A stretch of 64,000 bases of DNA from Novosphingobium resinovorum (GTDB lineage Bacteria; Pseudomonadota; Alphaproteobacteria; Sphingomonadales; Sphingomonadaceae): assembly GCF_001742225.1 (NCBI RefSeq), contig NZ_CP017075.1, positions 3,056,001-3,120,000 on the forward strand. Reading direction: 5' to 3'. Shown here piece by piece: positions 49,333 to 58,801 of this stretch (positions are counted from its first letter, which is position 1; each line of letters starts with the position of its first letter). The notes beneath the pieces were generated by a model that saw only the letters and a program-made list of their open reading frames with translations, was not told the DNA's origin and did no database searches. A program made the translations under genes and the position numbers.

Positions 49333-49509
49333 ATGAGCCGCACATTGTCCAATGTTCAACGTGCCCATTTCTGGGGCATCAAGGCCGCGCAGGCCGGTAT
49401 TCCGCTTTCGAGCAATCCTTACGCCAGTCCCCAGCAGAGAGCCGCATGGGAAGCCGGCTATCGCCACGATCCGTTTGCGCAGGATCGGCGACATTCACTG
49501 CCCAATTGA
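49333..49509 (+). CDS. Rmf/CrpP-like small protein
   Basis: A 58-residue basic protein starting MSRTLSNVQRAHFWGIKAAQ. NPYASPQQRAAWEAGYRHD follows the NPY...R.AW..GW pattern of the ribosome modulation factor/CrpP family. The ATG at 49333 is preferred to a longer frame from 49300. It is the first chromosomal gene next to the att site and is convergent with cobU. It could bind ribosomes in stationary phase; assigned from the short motif only. Confidence 0.6.
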   Translation: MSRTLSNVQRAHFWGIKAAQAGIPLSSNPYASPQQRAAWEAGYRHDPFAQDRRHSLPN

Positions 49510-49521
49510 GGCGGAATTTCT

Positions 49522-50031
49522 CTATTTCAGCTTGAGCGGCAGCCCCGCAGCGACGAATTCGACTTCATCGACCGTCGCGGCGATGGTCTGGTTCAGGCGT
49601 CCCGCTTCGTCGCGGAAGCGCCGGGCGAGGGCGTTCTCGGGGACGATGCTCAGGCCCACCTCGTTGGATACCAGCGCCAGCGGGACCGGGCAGCGACGGA
49701 TCGCCTCCTGCAAAGCTGTGACCGGCCCGTCCAGCGGCAGGTCCGCCAGCATCAGGTTCGATAGCCACAGCGTCAGGCAGTCGACGAGCACCGCGTCCGC
49801 CCCCCGCGCGGCCCTGTCGATGGCGCCTGCCAGATCGAGCGGTTCCTCCAGCGTGGTCCAGCGCGGCCCGCGATCCTCGCGGTGCCGGGCGATGCGTTCG
49901 GTCATTTCACCGTCGAATGCCTGCCCGGTGGCGATGTAGCAAAGGCGGCCGGGCTGCGCTTCTATGCGCGCCTGCGCATGGCGGCTCTTGCCCGAACGGG
50001 CGCCGCCCAAGACCAGAAGGCTGCGCATCAT
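49522..50031 (-). CDS. cobU: Adenosylcobinamide kinase / guanylyltransferase
   Basis: A 169-residue protein. P-loop [15 protein letters not shown] at residues 6-20, [20 protein letters not shown] near 31, [11 protein letters not shown] near 84 and [16 protein letters not shown] near 122, the standard CobU/CobP set. It phosphorylates adenosylcobinamide and transfers GMP to make adenosylcobinamide-GDP. Last gene of the cobalamin operon, overlapping cobQ by ATGA. Confidence 0.94.
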   Translation of the reverse strand: MMRSLLVLGGARSGKSRHAQARIEAQPGRLCYIATGQAFDGEMTERIARHREDRGPRWTTLEEPLDLAGAIDRAARGADAVLVDCLTLWLSNLMLADLPLDGPVTALQEAIRRCPVPLALVSNEVGLSIVPENALARRFRDEAGRLNQTIAATVDEVEFVAAGLPLKLK

Positions 50032-51485
50032 AAGGTAACTCCCGCCAGGGCGAGCAGCCCGTCAATGTCCAGATGGCGCTCCATCGTCTCGGCCAGCGCA
50101 TCGAGTGCGGCATCGACGCGGGCGTCGTTGTCGAAGCCGTCCGACTGCGCGCCGATTCGTGCGAGCAGGGCGCCGCGAAGGCCCGGCTTGGCGAGCAGGC
50201 CGTGGCAGTAGGTGCCGAAAGTCCGCCCGTCTCGCCCGATGGCGCCGTCCGCGCGGCCCTGCGCCAGTCGTGCGAAAGGCCGGGCGGCGTCAGGCCCCTC
50301 GGTCACGCCCATGTGCATCTCGTAGCCGGTGAACGGGGCGTTCATCGCCGTGCCCTCGACCTGCTGCAGCGTCTTGCGGCCTGCCAGCACCGTCGTCACG
50401 TCGAGCAGACCGAGCCCGGCGACTTCGCCCGGAGGCCCCTCGATGCCGTGGGGGTCTGCAATACTGCGGCCGAGCATCTGGTAGCCGCCGCAGATGCCCA
50501 GTACCGCCCCGCCGCGCCGGTGGTGGGCGAGGACGTCGATGTCCCAGCCCTGTGTTCGAAGGAAGGCCATGTCGGCGATCGTCGCCTTGGAGCCGGGCAG
50601 GACGATCAGCGCCGCCTCGGCCGGGATCGGGGTGCCGGGCGGGATCATCGCGACGTCCACGCCGCTCTCCTGCCGCAGCGGGTCGAGGTCGTCGAAGTTG
50701 GCGATGCGCGGCAGGATCGGGCAGGCGACCAGCAGCTTGCCCGGCTTCGCGCCGAGCCCGCGTTCGAGGATCACGGCGTCCTCGCTCGGCAGCTGTGCGA
50801 CGGCGGGCTCCCACGGCAGGACGCCGAAGCCGCGCCAGCCGGACAGGCGCTCGATCGCCTCGTAGCCGTCGGTGAAGAGCGCGGGATCGCCGCGGAACTT
50901 GTTGATGATGAAGCCGTGGATCATCGCCGCGTCCTCGGGATCGATCACCGCGCGGGTGCCGACCACGGCGGCGATGACGCCGCCCCGGTCGATGTCGCCC
51001 GCCAGCACCACCGGCACCCCGGCCGTGCGCGCGAAGCCCATGTTGGCGATGTCGCCGCTGCGCAAGTTGATCTCGGCGGGAGAGCCCGCGCCTTCGACGA
51101 GAACGAGGTCGCAGCGAGCCTCCAGCCGGCGGTAGCTTTCGAGCACTTCGCCGAGCAGCGGGCGGCGCGCCTCGCGGAAGTTGGCGGCGCCCAGCGTGCC
51201 GCGCACCTTCCCGTGGACGATCAGCTGCGAGGTGCGGTCGGCCTGGGGCTTCAGGAGCACCGGGTTCATGTCGACATGGAGCGGCGCGCGCGCGGCGATG
51301 GCCTGCAGCGCCTGCGCGCGGCCGATCTCGCCGCCCTCGGGCGTGACGGCGGCATTGTTCGACATGTTCTGTGGCTTGAACGGCAGGACGCGAAGGCCCC
51401 GGTTGGCGGCGGCGCGGCAGAGCCCTGCGACCAGCACCGACTTGCCGACGTCGGAGCCGGTTCCCTGCAGCATCAGGCCAGCCAT
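50028..51485 (-). CDS. cobQ: Cobyric acid synthase (glutamine-hydrolysing)
   Basis: A 485-residue protein. The ATP-binding domain has [20 protein letters not shown] at the N-terminus and [17 protein letters not shown]; the glutamine amidotransferase domain has the nucleophile in [15 protein letters not shown] and the His in GTYCHGLL. It amidates four side chains of adenosylcobyrinate a,c-diamide to give cobyric acid. Overlaps cbiB by 13 nt and cobU by 4 nt. Confidence 0.95.
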   Translation of the reverse strand: MAGLMLQGTGSDVGKSVLVAGLCRAAANRGLRVLPFKPQNMSNNAAVTPEGGEIGRAQALQAIAARAPLHVDMNPVLLKPQADRTSQLIVHGKVRGTLGAANFREARRPLLGEVLESYRRLEARCDLVLVEGAGSPAEINLRSGDIANMGFARTAGVPVVLAGDIDRGGVIAAVVGTRAVIDPEDAAMIHGFIINKFRGDPALFTDGYEAIERLSGWRGFGVLPWEPAVAQLPSEDAVILERGLGAKPGKLLVACPILPRIANFDDLDPLRQESGVDVAMIPPGTPIPAEAALIVLPGSKATIADMAFLRTQGWDIDVLAHHRRGGAVLGICGGYQMLGRSIADPHGIEGPPGEVAGLGLLDVTTVLAGRKTLQQVEGTAMNAPFTGYEMHMGVTEGPDAARPFARLAQGRADGAIGRDGRTFGTYCHGLLAKPGLRGALLARIGAQSDGFDNDARVDAALDALAETMERHLDIDGLLALAGVTL

Positions 51486-52420
51486 GCGATTCCCATAGCG
51501 ATCAGTCCCAGTATCAGGCAGGCGCGTCGGTAGATCGTTAGCGCGCGGGAGAGGTGGTGCGGTGCCGCGATGCCGCCTTCACCGATCCACGGCTTGTCGG
51601 CAAGCACGCCGTCGTAGGCGATCGGACCGGCGAGGCGGATGCCCAGCGCGCCCGCCATCGCCGCCTCGGGCCAGCCCGCGTTGGGCGAGGCGTGGCGGGC
51701 GTGGTCGCGGGCCATCACGCGCCAGCCCTTGAGCCCGGCCCCCATGCCCGCAACGCACAGCAGCATTCCGGCGAGGCGGGCGGGTATCAGCATGACGAGA
51801 TCGTCTAGGCGCGCGGCGGCCCAGCCGTAAGGGCCGTAAGGCTCCTCGCGGTGGCCGATCATGCTGTCGGCGGTGTTGATCGCCTTGAGCATCCACGCGC
51901 CCGGCAGGCCCAGCAGGAGCAGCCAGAACAGCGGCGCGACGACGCCGTCGCAGAAGCTCTCGGCCAGGCTCTCGATGGCGGCGCGGGCGGTGGCGGGCGC
52001 GTCGAGGTTGCGGGTGTCGCGGCCGACGATCATGCCGACGGTGCGGCGGGCCTCGGGCAAGTCGCCGCGTAGCAGGGCGTCGCGGATCGGGCGGACGTGG
52101 TCGTCGAGGCTGCGCGCGGCCATCGCGGGCCAGGCGAGCAGGGCGAGGATCGGCCAAGCCCATGCGCCTGCGAAGGCGCGGACGGCGATCTCGATCGCGA
52201 GAGTGAGGCCGCCGGTGAGGGCGACGAGCAGCGCAGTGGCAAGGACACCCGCGAGGCGGCGCTGCGCGGGCGAGGCGTCACGGCGGTTGAGGCGGCGCTC
52301 GCAAGCGCGGATGATCCGGGCGAAGAGGCCGACCGGGTGGCCGGTCAGGGCATGGAGCCGGGCGGGCCAGCCGAGCGCGGCCTCGATCGCGAGCGCGGCG
52401 GCGGCGATGGGTTCAGCCAT
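51473..52420 (-). CDS. cbiB: Adenosylcobinamide-phosphate synthase
   Basis: A 315-residue membrane protein with several hydrophobic segments ([34 protein letters not shown] and others). Family blocks include [39 protein letters not shown] and [20 protein letters not shown]. It attaches aminopropanol or its phosphate to cobyric acid. The ATG at 52420 overlaps cobD by 8 nt; a TTG two codons earlier is less likely. Also called cobD in some naming schemes. Confidence 0.92.
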   Translation of the reverse strand: MAEPIAAAALAIEAALGWPARLHALTGHPVGLFARIIRACERRLNRRDASPAQRRLAGVLATALLVALTGGLTLAIEIAVRAFAGAWAWPILALLAWPAMAARSLDDHVRPIRDALLRGDLPEARRTVGMIVGRDTRNLDAPATARAAIESLAESFCDGVVAPLFWLLLLGLPGAWMLKAINTADSMIGHREEPYGPYGWAAARLDDLVMLIPARLAGMLLCVAGMGAGLKGWRVMARDHARHASPNAGWPEAAMAGALGIRLAGPIAYDGVLADKPWIGEGGIAAPHHLSRALTIYRRACLILGLIAMGIAWLA

Positions 52421-53396
52421 CACCAAGCGCCCGGTCGAGGCGGTCCAGCGCGGCGGGATCGGCGGGGACGCCGAGGCGCAGGGTGTCGGGGCGCTCGGCG
52501 AAGGGACGGGTGAGGATGCGAGCCTTGGCCAGCCGTTCGAACAGCGCGCCTGCGTCCACGCCCGAGAGGTAGCGGAACAGCGGGCAGGCGCCTTGCGGGG
52601 ACAGGCCGTGGCGCTCCAGCACCGCGTCGAGCGCGGCGGCCCGGCCGGGGAGTTCGGCGCGGGTGCGCTCTATCCACGCGGCGTCGGCATAGGCGGCGCT
52701 GCCGAGTTCGAGCGCGGCGGTGTGGAGGGGCCAGCTGCCGGTCAGGGCGCGCAGGCGGTCCAGCACGTGCCTCGGCGCGATCACGAAGCCGAGGCGCAGG
52801 CCTGCAAGGCCGAAGAACTTGCCGAAAGAGCGCAGGACGATGAGGCGGCGGTCGTCGGCGACGTGGCGGGCGGCGCTGGCTTGCGGGTGGCAGTCGGCGA
52901 AGGCTTCGTCGGCGATCAGCCAGCCACCTTGCGCGGCGATGGCGTCGTGCCAGTCGAGCACGGCGGCGGGTTCGCGCAACAGGCCGTCAGGGTTGTTGGG
53001 GTTGGCGAGGACGACGGCCTCGGCACCCTCGGCCGGCGCGGCGAAGGTGATCGGACGGGAGCGGGCGAAGGCCTCGGCATGGGTGCGGTAGGCGGGGGCC
53101 AGCGCGCGGCCGGGCAGGTCCAAGATTCCGGCGAGCAGGCGCAGCGCGGTCTCGCTGCCGGGGACGGCGCAGACGTGGCGGGGCTCGGCGCCGAAATGGC
53201 GGGCGGCGGTCCGTTCGAGGGCGGCGAGCGCTTCGGGATCGGGCAGGGCGTGCCAGTCTATGCGCAAGTCTTCGGGCGGGCTCCACGGCGCGGGATTGAG
53301 GCCGGTGGAGAGGTCCAGCCACTGCGCCGGATCGCCGCCGTAAAGGCGCGCGGCTTCGGCGAGGCGGCCGCCGTGGTGGAGCAGGTCGGGGGTCAC
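52413..53396 (-). CDS. cobD: L-threonine-O-3-phosphate decarboxylase
   Basis: A 327-residue class I/II PLP-dependent aminotransferase-fold protein: LHHGGRLAEAARLYG, WLDLSTGLNPAPWS, VLANPNNPDGLL, WLIADEAFADCHP, and the PLP-lysine region LRSFGKFFGLAGLRLGF. It provides aminopropanol phosphate for the nucleotide loop. The start is a GTG at 53396 whose second and third bases begin the cobS stop (GTGA); the longer frame upstream lies over cobS. Named cobC in the Pseudomonas scheme. Confidence 0.92.
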   Translation of the reverse strand: MTPDLLHHGGRLAEAARLYGGDPAQWLDLSTGLNPAPWSPPEDLRIDWHALPDPEALAALERTAARHFGAEPRHVCAVPGSETALRLLAGILDLPGRALAPAYRTHAEAFARSRPITFAAPAEGAEAVVLANPNNPDGLLREPAAVLDWHDAIAAQGGWLIADEAFADCHPQASAARHVADDRRLIVLRSFGKFFGLAGLRLGFVIAPRHVLDRLRALTGSWPLHTAALELGSAAYADAAWIERTRAELPGRAAALDAVLERHGLSPQGACPLFRYLSGVDAGALFERLAKARILTRPFAERPDTLRLGVPADPAALDRLDRALGDG

Positions 53397-54115
53397 GGCA
53401 GCAGCACCAGCGCGAGCAGCAGGGCGGTCTCGACAAGCTCGATCCCGGCGCCGTGGCCGTCGCCCGAGATGCCGCCGAGCTTCGCGCGCAGCCACCAGCC
53501 CCAGAGCGGCACGGCGACGAACAGCGCCAGCAGCGCGGGCGAGGTCAGCACGGCGGCGAGGATCGCGGCGAGGCTCCAGCCGATCAGGTGCAGGCGGCTG
53601 ACGCCCTCGCGGAAGCGGGAGCCGAGGCCGGAGTGCAGCGGCGGCAGGAACAGCGTCCAGCCGATCGGGGCGATGCGCGCCAGCACCGGCACCATGACCA
53701 GCGCGGGCCATTGCGCGGGCGCCAGCGCGTGGAGCAGCACCAGCTTGGCGAGCAGCTGCAGGCCGATCGCGACGACGGCGAAGCTGCCGACGTGCGGGTC
53801 GGCCATGACGGCGGAGAGGCGCGCGCGGTCGCCGTGGGCGGCTCCCGCACCGTCCGCCACGTCACCGAGGCCGTCGAGATGCAGCGCGCCGGTGATCGCC
53901 ACCCAACCGGCAAGCGCGGCCAGAGCGCCCAGCCACGGATCGCGCGGCTGGAGCAGCCACCCCAAAAACCACCAGGGCAGAGCCACCGCCACGCCCACCG
54001 CCAGCCCGGCGACCGGGAACCAGCGCATGGCTTTGGCGAAATCCTGCGCGTCGGCCTGAACGGCGGGGAGCGGCAGGCGGGTGAGGAACTGAAGGGCGAG
54101 GACGAGGTGCTTCAT
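53393..54115 (-). CDS. cobS: Adenosylcobinamide-GDP ribazoletransferase
   Basis: A 240-residue integral membrane protein. FLTRLPLP near the N-terminus, LHLDGLGDVADGAGAAHGDR near residue 75 (the conserved Asp-rich block), PHVGSFAVVAIGLQLLAKL, and several membrane segments to the C-terminus. It joins adenosylcobinamide-GDP and alpha-ribazole. ATG at 54115; an in-frame start four codons earlier is possible. A 119-bp palindromic element separates it from cobC upstream. Confidence 0.93.
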   Translation of the reverse strand: MKHLVLALQFLTRLPLPAVQADAQDFAKAMRWFPVAGLAVGVAVALPWWFLGWLLQPRDPWLGALAALAGWVAITGALHLDGLGDVADGAGAAHGDRARLSAVMADPHVGSFAVVAIGLQLLAKLVLLHALAPAQWPALVMVPVLARIAPIGWTLFLPPLHSGLGSRFREGVSRLHLIGWSLAAILAAVLTSPALLALFVAVPLWGWWLRAKLGGISGDGHGAGIELVETALLLALVLLP

Positions 54116-54130
54116 GAAGGCGCACACTCC

Positions 54131-54249
54131 CGTCGTCCCGGACTTGATCCGGGACCGGTGGCTGTCTTCAGGCGCGCGCGCTCGGCAGGGCGCCTGCAGC
54201 CCGGTGGGTTGTTCACGGCCAGCGGTCCCGAAGCAAGTCCGGGACGACG
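54131..54249. repeat. 119-bp palindromic element between cobS and cobC
   Basis: CGTCGTCCCGGACTTG (54131-54146) is a perfect 16-bp inverted repeat of CAAGTCCGGGACGACG (54234-54249). The left end also contains its own hairpin GTCCCGGA/TCCGGGAC. Such elements with GTCCCGGACTTGATCCGGGAC ends are dispersed in sphingomonad and related genomes, as far as I recall. It lies inside an operon, so it may affect mRNA stability or partial termination. Confidence 0.65.
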
Positions 54250-54266
54250 AGGACGCAGGCAGGCCA

Positions 54267-54824
54267 TTACGACAACCCCACGATCTGCGCGCCTTCGCCG
54301 GGCCAGAGGCGCAGGCTCAGCAAGCTCGCATAGGGCAGGTCGAAGGCCCAGACTTGCGGCTGCTCCATGTGGAACAGTACCGCCAGCGCCGCGCGCATCG
54401 CGCCGCCGTGAGTCAGTACGAGGCTCGGCACCGTGATCCCCGCCAGTGCCCGCTCCACCCGCGCGCGCAGGGCCGACCAACGCTCGCCGCCTGGCGGGGC
54501 GTGGGCGTCGGGGTCCTGCCAGAAGCGTGCATAGGCGGCAGGGTCGACCTCTGCGGCGGCAAGGCCGGTCCAGTCGCCGAAATCCAGCTCGCGCCAGTCG
54601 GGATCGACGCGGTGCTCCAGCCCCCGCGCGGCGGCGATGCGCGCGGCGGGATCGTGCGTGCGCGAGAGGTCGGAGGAGATCACCCGATCGAACGTCAGCC
54701 CCTCGGCGCGCGCGACGCAGCGGGCGGTCTCGGACGGCAATGCGGGCTCGTCCCGGTGGCCCAGCAGCAGGCCCGGTCTTGCCGGGGCGCCGTGGCGCAT
54801 CAGGTGGAGCGCGATGCCGCTCAT
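54267..54824 (-). CDS. cobC: Alpha-ribazole phosphatase (histidine phosphatase family)
   Basis: A 185-residue protein with the RHG motif LHLMRHGAPARPG at residues 7-19, VISSDLSRTHDPAARIAA near 48, and the C-terminal LVLTHGGAMRAAL. Histidine phosphatase family; the cobalamin setting points to dephosphorylation of alpha-ribazole phosphate (or adenosylcobalamin phosphate). It overlaps cobT by 4 nt. Confidence 0.88.
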   Translation of the reverse strand: MSGIALHLMRHGAPARPGLLLGHRDEPALPSETARCVARAEGLTFDRVISSDLSRTHDPAARIAAARGLEHRVDPDWRELDFGDWTGLAAAEVDPAAYARFWQDPDAHAPPGGERWSALRARVERALAGITVPSLVLTHGGAMRAALAVLFHMEQPQVWAFDLPYASLLSLRLWPGEGAQIVGLS

Positions 54825-55837
54825 GCCTTATCGGTTACCGCCGCTTCGTCGAACGTCGCCATCCGGTTGTGCGTCGCCAGAGCCCCGCGCACGATCGGCA
54901 CCGCCAGCGCCGCGCCGGTGCCTTCGCCCAGCCGCAGGCCGAGGTGGAGCAGCGGCTCCAGCCCCAGCTTGTCCAGCAGCAGCACATGGCCCGCCTCGGC
55001 CGAGCAGTGTGCGGCGATGCAATGATCGGTGAAGCGCGGGTTGTCCCGCAGCAGCGGCAGGATCGCGGCCGAGGCGATGAACCCGTCGAGCAGCACCGGC
55101 ACCCGCGCCAGCCGCGCGGCGAGGATCGCCCCCGCCATCGCGGCGATCTCGCGCCCGCCGAGAAGGCGCAGCGTTTCGAAGGCGTCGGTGGCGGCGCCGG
55201 AGTGCAGCGCCACGGCTGCCTCCACCGCCACCGCCTTGCGCGAGAGGCCGAGGTCGTCGATCCCGGTGCCGCGTCCGACCCAGTCCTGCGCGGAGCCGCC
55301 CAGCACGGCGGCGCAGAGCGCGGCGGCGGGCGTGGTGTTGCCGATGCCCATCTCGCCCACCAGCAGCAGCCGGGTATCGGCGCCTAGCGCGGCGGCGCCC
55401 TGGTTCAGCGCGTCGAGGCATTCCTCCGCGCTCATGGCCGCCTCGCGGGTGATGTCGCCGGTCGGCCGGTCGAGATCGAGCGCCACCACCGAGAGCCGCG
55501 CGCCGCACGCCGCCGTCAGGGCGTTGATCGCCGCGCCGCCCGCCTCGAAGTTGGCGACCATCTGGACGGTGACTTCGGGCGGGTAGGCGCTGACGCCCTG
55601 CGCGGTGACGCCGTGGTTTCCCGCGAAGACGACCGCCTGCACCGGGTCCGCCTCGGGGCGCTCGCTGCCCTGCCATCCGGCCATGAACACCGCGATGTCC
55701 TCCAGTCGGCCGAGCGCGCCGGTCGGCTTGGTGAGGCGGGCCTGACGGTTCAGCGCGGCGGTGCGGCTGGCCTCGTCGGGTTCGGGCAGCGCGGCAAGGG
55801 CAGCGGCGAAGGAGGCGGGATCGGCGAAACGGGTCAT
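54821..55837 (-). CDS. cobT: Nicotinate-nucleotide--dimethylbenzimidazole phosphoribosyltransferase
   Basis: A 338-residue protein. LTKPTGALGRLEDIAVFMAG, VVFAGNHGVTAQGVSAYP, VGEMGIGNTTPAAALCAA and the C-terminal LRLGEGTGAALAVPI with the catalytic Glu all fit CobT. It activates the lower ligand base. ATG at 55837 overlaps the DUF1636 stop (ATGA), which decides against the longer ORF start. Confidence 0.95.
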   Translation of the reverse strand: MTRFADPASFAAALAALPEPDEASRTAALNRQARLTKPTGALGRLEDIAVFMAGWQGSERPEADPVQAVVFAGNHGVTAQGVSAYPPEVTVQMVANFEAGGAAINALTAACGARLSVVALDLDRPTGDITREAAMSAEECLDALNQGAAALGADTRLLLVGEMGIGNTTPAAALCAAVLGGSAQDWVGRGTGIDDLGLSRKAVAVEAAVALHSGAATDAFETLRLLGGREIAAMAGAILAARLARVPVLLDGFIASAAILPLLRDNPRFTDHCIAAHCSAEAGHVLLLDKLGLEPLLHLGLRLGEGTGAALAVPIVRGALATHNRMATFDEAAVTDKA

Positions 55838-56241
55838 GTGCAGACGTAGCCTTCCGGGGGCGTGCGGGTGATGAAGTGGCCCTTCACGCCTTGCGGCCAT
55901 TCCTTGAAGGGCACGCAGCCGTGCTCGCTTTCGGCATGGCGCGCGGCATATTCGAGGATGGCGCGGGCGGCGTCTTCGTCCGGCGTGAAGTCGCCCAGCA
56001 CGTAGCCGACTTTGCCCGGTGCGCGGATGTGGACGGTGCAGTGGCGGCTGCAGGCGAAGAGGCAGGGCATGGCCTGGATCTGCACGCCCTGCAGTTCGGG
56101 GTCGGCGGCCTGAACGCTGCGCATCGCCGCTTCGAGCAGGGCGCCGCCCCGCTGGCCGGTCTCGTCCTCGCGGGCGTCGGCGGTGTGGCGGCAGGTATTG
56201 CAGACGACCACCGAAGGGCCGGGAGGTACGGGCGTCAGCAT
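55834..56241 (-). CDS. DUF1636 metal-binding protein
   Basis: A 135-residue protein. The cysteine pattern is VVVCNTCRHTAD near residue 13 and MPCLFACSRHCTVHIRAP near residue 58, typical of DUF1636, a thioredoxin-like ferredoxin-type fold. It is regularly found in cobalamin operons; a role in cobalt handling or redox in the pathway is suspected but unproven. First gene after btuB, from which it is separated by a set of hairpins. Confidence 0.82.
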   Translation of the reverse strand: MLTPVPPGPSVVVCNTCRHTADAREDETGQRGGALLEAAMRSVQAADPELQGVQIQAMPCLFACSRHCTVHIRAPGKVGYVLGDFTPDEDAARAILEYAARHAESEHGCVPFKEWPQGVKGHFITRTPPEGYVCT

Positions 56242-56249
56242 GGGGGTGT

Positions 56250-56385
56250 CACCTTGGTATTGGTGGTGAGGCCCACCCCGCTGCGACTAGGCAGCAAGCT
56301 GCCTAGTCTCGCGGCCCTCCCGCAAACGGGAGGGCTGTGCTTCTCCCCTCCCGCTTGCGGGAGGGGGCGGGGGTGGGCCTTCCTT
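56250..56385. repeat. Cluster of inverted repeats between btuB and DUF1636
   Basis: Three hairpins in about 135 nt: GACTAGGCAGC/GCTGCCTAGTC (11 bp, 56285-56308), CCCTCCCG/CGGGAGGG (56315-56334) and a similar CCCCTCCCGC/GCGGGAGGGG near 56345-56367, all enclosed by GAGGCCCACCCC and GGGGTGGGCCTT. They look like a REP-type dispersed element. On the minus strand they would lower expression of the genes after btuB or protect the btuB mRNA end. Confidence 0.6.
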
Positions 56386-56389
56386 GTCA

Positions 56390-58363
56390 TCAGAACCGGC
56401 TGCGCACGCCGACGTAGACCGTGCGTCCCAGTGCGGAATAGCCCGCCGCCGTCTGGTAGTCCTTGTCGGTCAGGTTCTCGACGCGGCCTTGCAGCATCAG
56501 GTTCTCCTTGATCCGCACTTGCGCGCGAAAGTCGATCAGCCAGTAGTCGTCCAGCTTCGCGGTGCCGGTGGCGGCGTTGAAGGTCTCGCCCGAGTAGCGC
56601 GCCGCGACGCTGGCGCGAAGCCCTTGCGGCAGGTCGATGCCCGCTTCGGCATTGGCCATGTGGCGCGGTACGCGCTGCAGCTGACGGCCATAAGTCGAGG
56701 CGCCCTCAGTGCGGTCCTCGGCGCGGGTCCAGCTGTAGTTGCCCTCGGCGAAAAGCACGCCCAGCTTCGCCGACGCGGCGAGTTCCAGGCCGCTGGCCTT
56801 CGCCGTCTTGACGTTGGCGTAGTAGCCGAAGCGCGTGGTCGTGGTGCCGGGGATGTAGCACGCGGCGGGCAGGGTGCCGCTGGTCGGGCAGTAGGCGAAG
56901 TCGATCAGGTTGTCGGTGTCGCGCTGGAACCACGTGGCGGTGAGGCGCAGCGCCTCGCCGAAGTTCTGCTCGGCGCCCACTTCCCAGCCCTTCGCCTTCT
57001 GCGGGGCGAGGTCGGCGGTGCCGTAGGCGCTGTACATCTGGTAGAGCGAGGGGGCCTTGAAACCCTCGTCATAGCTGGCGCGCAGCACCGTGGCGCCTTC
57101 GTTGGGGGTATAGGCCGCGCCTGCGCTCCACACGGTCTGCCCGCCGAAGCGCGACTGGTGATCGTAGCGCGCGCCGCCGTCGAGGGTGAGGCCCTTGACC
57201 GGGCTCACGCGCAGTTCGGCGTAGAGGCTGTCCATGTCCACCGAGTAGGGCGTCAGCGTGTAGGGCGCGGCGGAGTTCGTCGGCGAGGCGGTGGTCATCC
57301 GCTGCTCCTCGCGCTCGGCGCCGAACACGGCCTGGATCGCGTCGCTGAAGGTGTAGGTGCCCTGGTACTCGTAGCGGCGCAGGCGGCCGTGCGCGTCGAA
57401 GGTGATCGCGCGGATCGAGCGGGTGGGGTCGAAGTTCTCCCGGTCGGTGACGTTCTGCAGCACCGCGACGCGGTTGACGAGCTTGCCGTCCAGCAGCGCG
57501 AAGTTGAGGCCCGCGTAACCCGACCATTCCTTCGTGGTGCCATAAGCGAGGGTGTCGCCCGAAGTGCCGTCGAAATCGTTCTTCCCGTCGGCCCAGTAGC
57601 CGCGCAGGTCGAGGCTGACGCCGGGGACGACGCGCACCGTGACGGTGCCGCTGGCGGCGCTGCGCTGGAAACCGTCGGCCTCGGTCCCGTTCGCGCGGGC
57701 GGAGATACCGTCGGTGGTGAAACGCGAGGCGGAGAGGCGCCAGTCGATGAGGTCCGAGGTGCCGCCCACGCCCGCGCGGGCGGAGACGGTGTCATGGGTT
57801 CCGGCCTCAACGGCGAAGCTGCCTTCGAGCCGCTCGGTCGGGCGGCGGGTGCGCACGTTGACGACACCGCCGGTCGCGTCGCTGCCCCACAGGATCGACT
57901 GCGGCCCGCGCAGGATCTCGATCCGGTCGACGTCGTCGAGCAGCAGGTTGGAGAAGCCGTAGCCGCCCGCCGTCGCCGAGGGGTCGGACAGGCGCATGCC
58001 GTCGATCACCATGACGGTCTCGCCCGCATCGGCGCCGCGGATGCGCAGCGAGGTGGTGGTGCCGTAGCCGCCGTTGCGCGACATCGAGACGCCGGGGGTG
58101 CGCAGCAGGGCATCGGTCAGGGCGATGGGCTGCAGGGCGACGATCGCGGGCTCGCCCAGCACGGTCACGGTGGCGGAGACGCGCTCGATCGCGACGGGGG
58201 TGCGAAGCGCGCCGACGACGATGTTGTCATCTTGCCGAGTGTCGCCGTCGGTATCGCCAGGTGCCGTTGTGGTATCGTTGGGTGCCGCTGTGTCGGCGAA
58301 TGCCGGAGAGGCCGAAGCGAGCAGTGCGATGGCGGCGGTGGTAATGATAAGATACTGTTTCAC
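56390..58363 (-). CDS. btuB: TonB-dependent cobalamin receptor BtuB
   Basis: A 657-residue outer-membrane receptor. Signal peptide MKQYLIITTAAIALLASASPAFA; TonB box-like DDNIVVGALRTPV; plug domain with LLRTPGVSMSRNGGYGTTTS and GPQSILWGSDATGGVVNVRT; a 22-strand barrel ending YVGVRSRF with terminal Phe. The start is a GTG at 58363 with AAGGA upstream; 70 further codons of open frame are riboswitch sequence and are rejected. Controlled by the cobalamin riboswitch 180 nt upstream. First gene of the cobalamin operon. Confidence 0.92.
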   Translation of the reverse strand: MKQYLIITTAAIALLASASPAFADTAAPNDTTTAPGDTDGDTRQDDNIVVGALRTPVAIERVSATVTVLGEPAIVALQPIALTDALLRTPGVSMSRNGGYGTTTSLRIRGADAGETVMVIDGMRLSDPSATAGGYGFSNLLLDDVDRIEILRGPQSILWGSDATGGVVNVRTRRPTERLEGSFAVEAGTHDTVSARAGVGGTSDLIDWRLSASRFTTDGISARANGTEADGFQRSAASGTVTVRVVPGVSLDLRGYWADGKNDFDGTSGDTLAYGTTKEWSGYAGLNFALLDGKLVNRVAVLQNVTDRENFDPTRSIRAITFDAHGRLRRYEYQGTYTFSDAIQAVFGAEREEQRMTTASPTNSAAPYTLTPYSVDMDSLYAELRVSPVKGLTLDGGARYDHQSRFGGQTVWSAGAAYTPNEGATVLRASYDEGFKAPSLYQMYSAYGTADLAPQKAKGWEVGAEQNFGEALRLTATWFQRDTDNLIDFAYCPTSGTLPAACYIPGTTTTRFGYYANVKTAKASGLELAASAKLGVLFAEGNYSWTRAEDRTEGASTYGRQLQRVPRHMANAEAGIDLPQGLRASVAARYSGETFNAATGTAKLDDYWLIDFRAQVRIKENLMLQGRVENLTDKDYQTAAGYSALGRTVYVGVRSRF

Positions 58364-58544
58364 TTGTATTCCTTCATGCGAACGGCGGTGCTCCGTCGGC
58401 CGGTGAAGGATATTGGGACAGTGGGCGCGGACAGGCAGCGCAACACCTCCCGCAAGCCCCCTCAGGCCGCCGGAACGATGGCTGTCGTTGCGCGAGGAAT
58501 GCACTTCCCCCGTTCGTCCGGCACACCCTGTCCGGTCGAAGAAC

Positions 58545-58725
58545 GACGGCGACGGGCAGGTCTCCTGGCTCACGGGTCGTCGCCGATTTCGGCCGCCTTC
58601 TCAGGGGCTTGCACCCCCAATGGCATGTGGCAGAACGGCTCTCCGCTTACAGTTGCAGGGGCAGCCCGGGTATCTCACCCGCGTTCCCTTTCAATCCCCT
58701 CGCGGGGAACCTGTCGCGGCGCGGC
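58545..58725 (-). promoter_or_regulatory. Cobalamin riboswitch
   Basis: Read on the minus strand, the hallmark parts occur in order: GGTTCCCCGCGAGGGGATT and AAAGGGAACGCGGG, GCTGCCCCTGCAACTGTAAG, GCCACATGCCATT, GAGAAGGCGG, and the 3' block GAGCCAGGAGACCTGCC. This is the classical B12 element. It should repress btuB and the downstream cob genes when adenosylcobalamin is high. It is not on the strand of the divergent cobB gene. Confidence 0.95.
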
Positions 58726-58801
58726 AAGTATCGTGCGCCGGGGCGCCGCGCAAGAGGCCAATGCTTGCGCCGACCTGCCGGAAACCATAGGTGCGGGGGC
58801 G

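Noticed and set aside
51861..54059. A 732-codon plus-strand frame
   Set aside because: Antisense to cbiB, cobD and cobS, which have clear motifs; its content is low-complexity Arg/Gly/Ala.
56384..58801. A plus-strand frame of about 806 codons joined in frame to cobB
   Set aside because: It is antisense to btuB, has the composition of a mirrored high-GC gene, and cobB homologues begin at the ATG at 58802.
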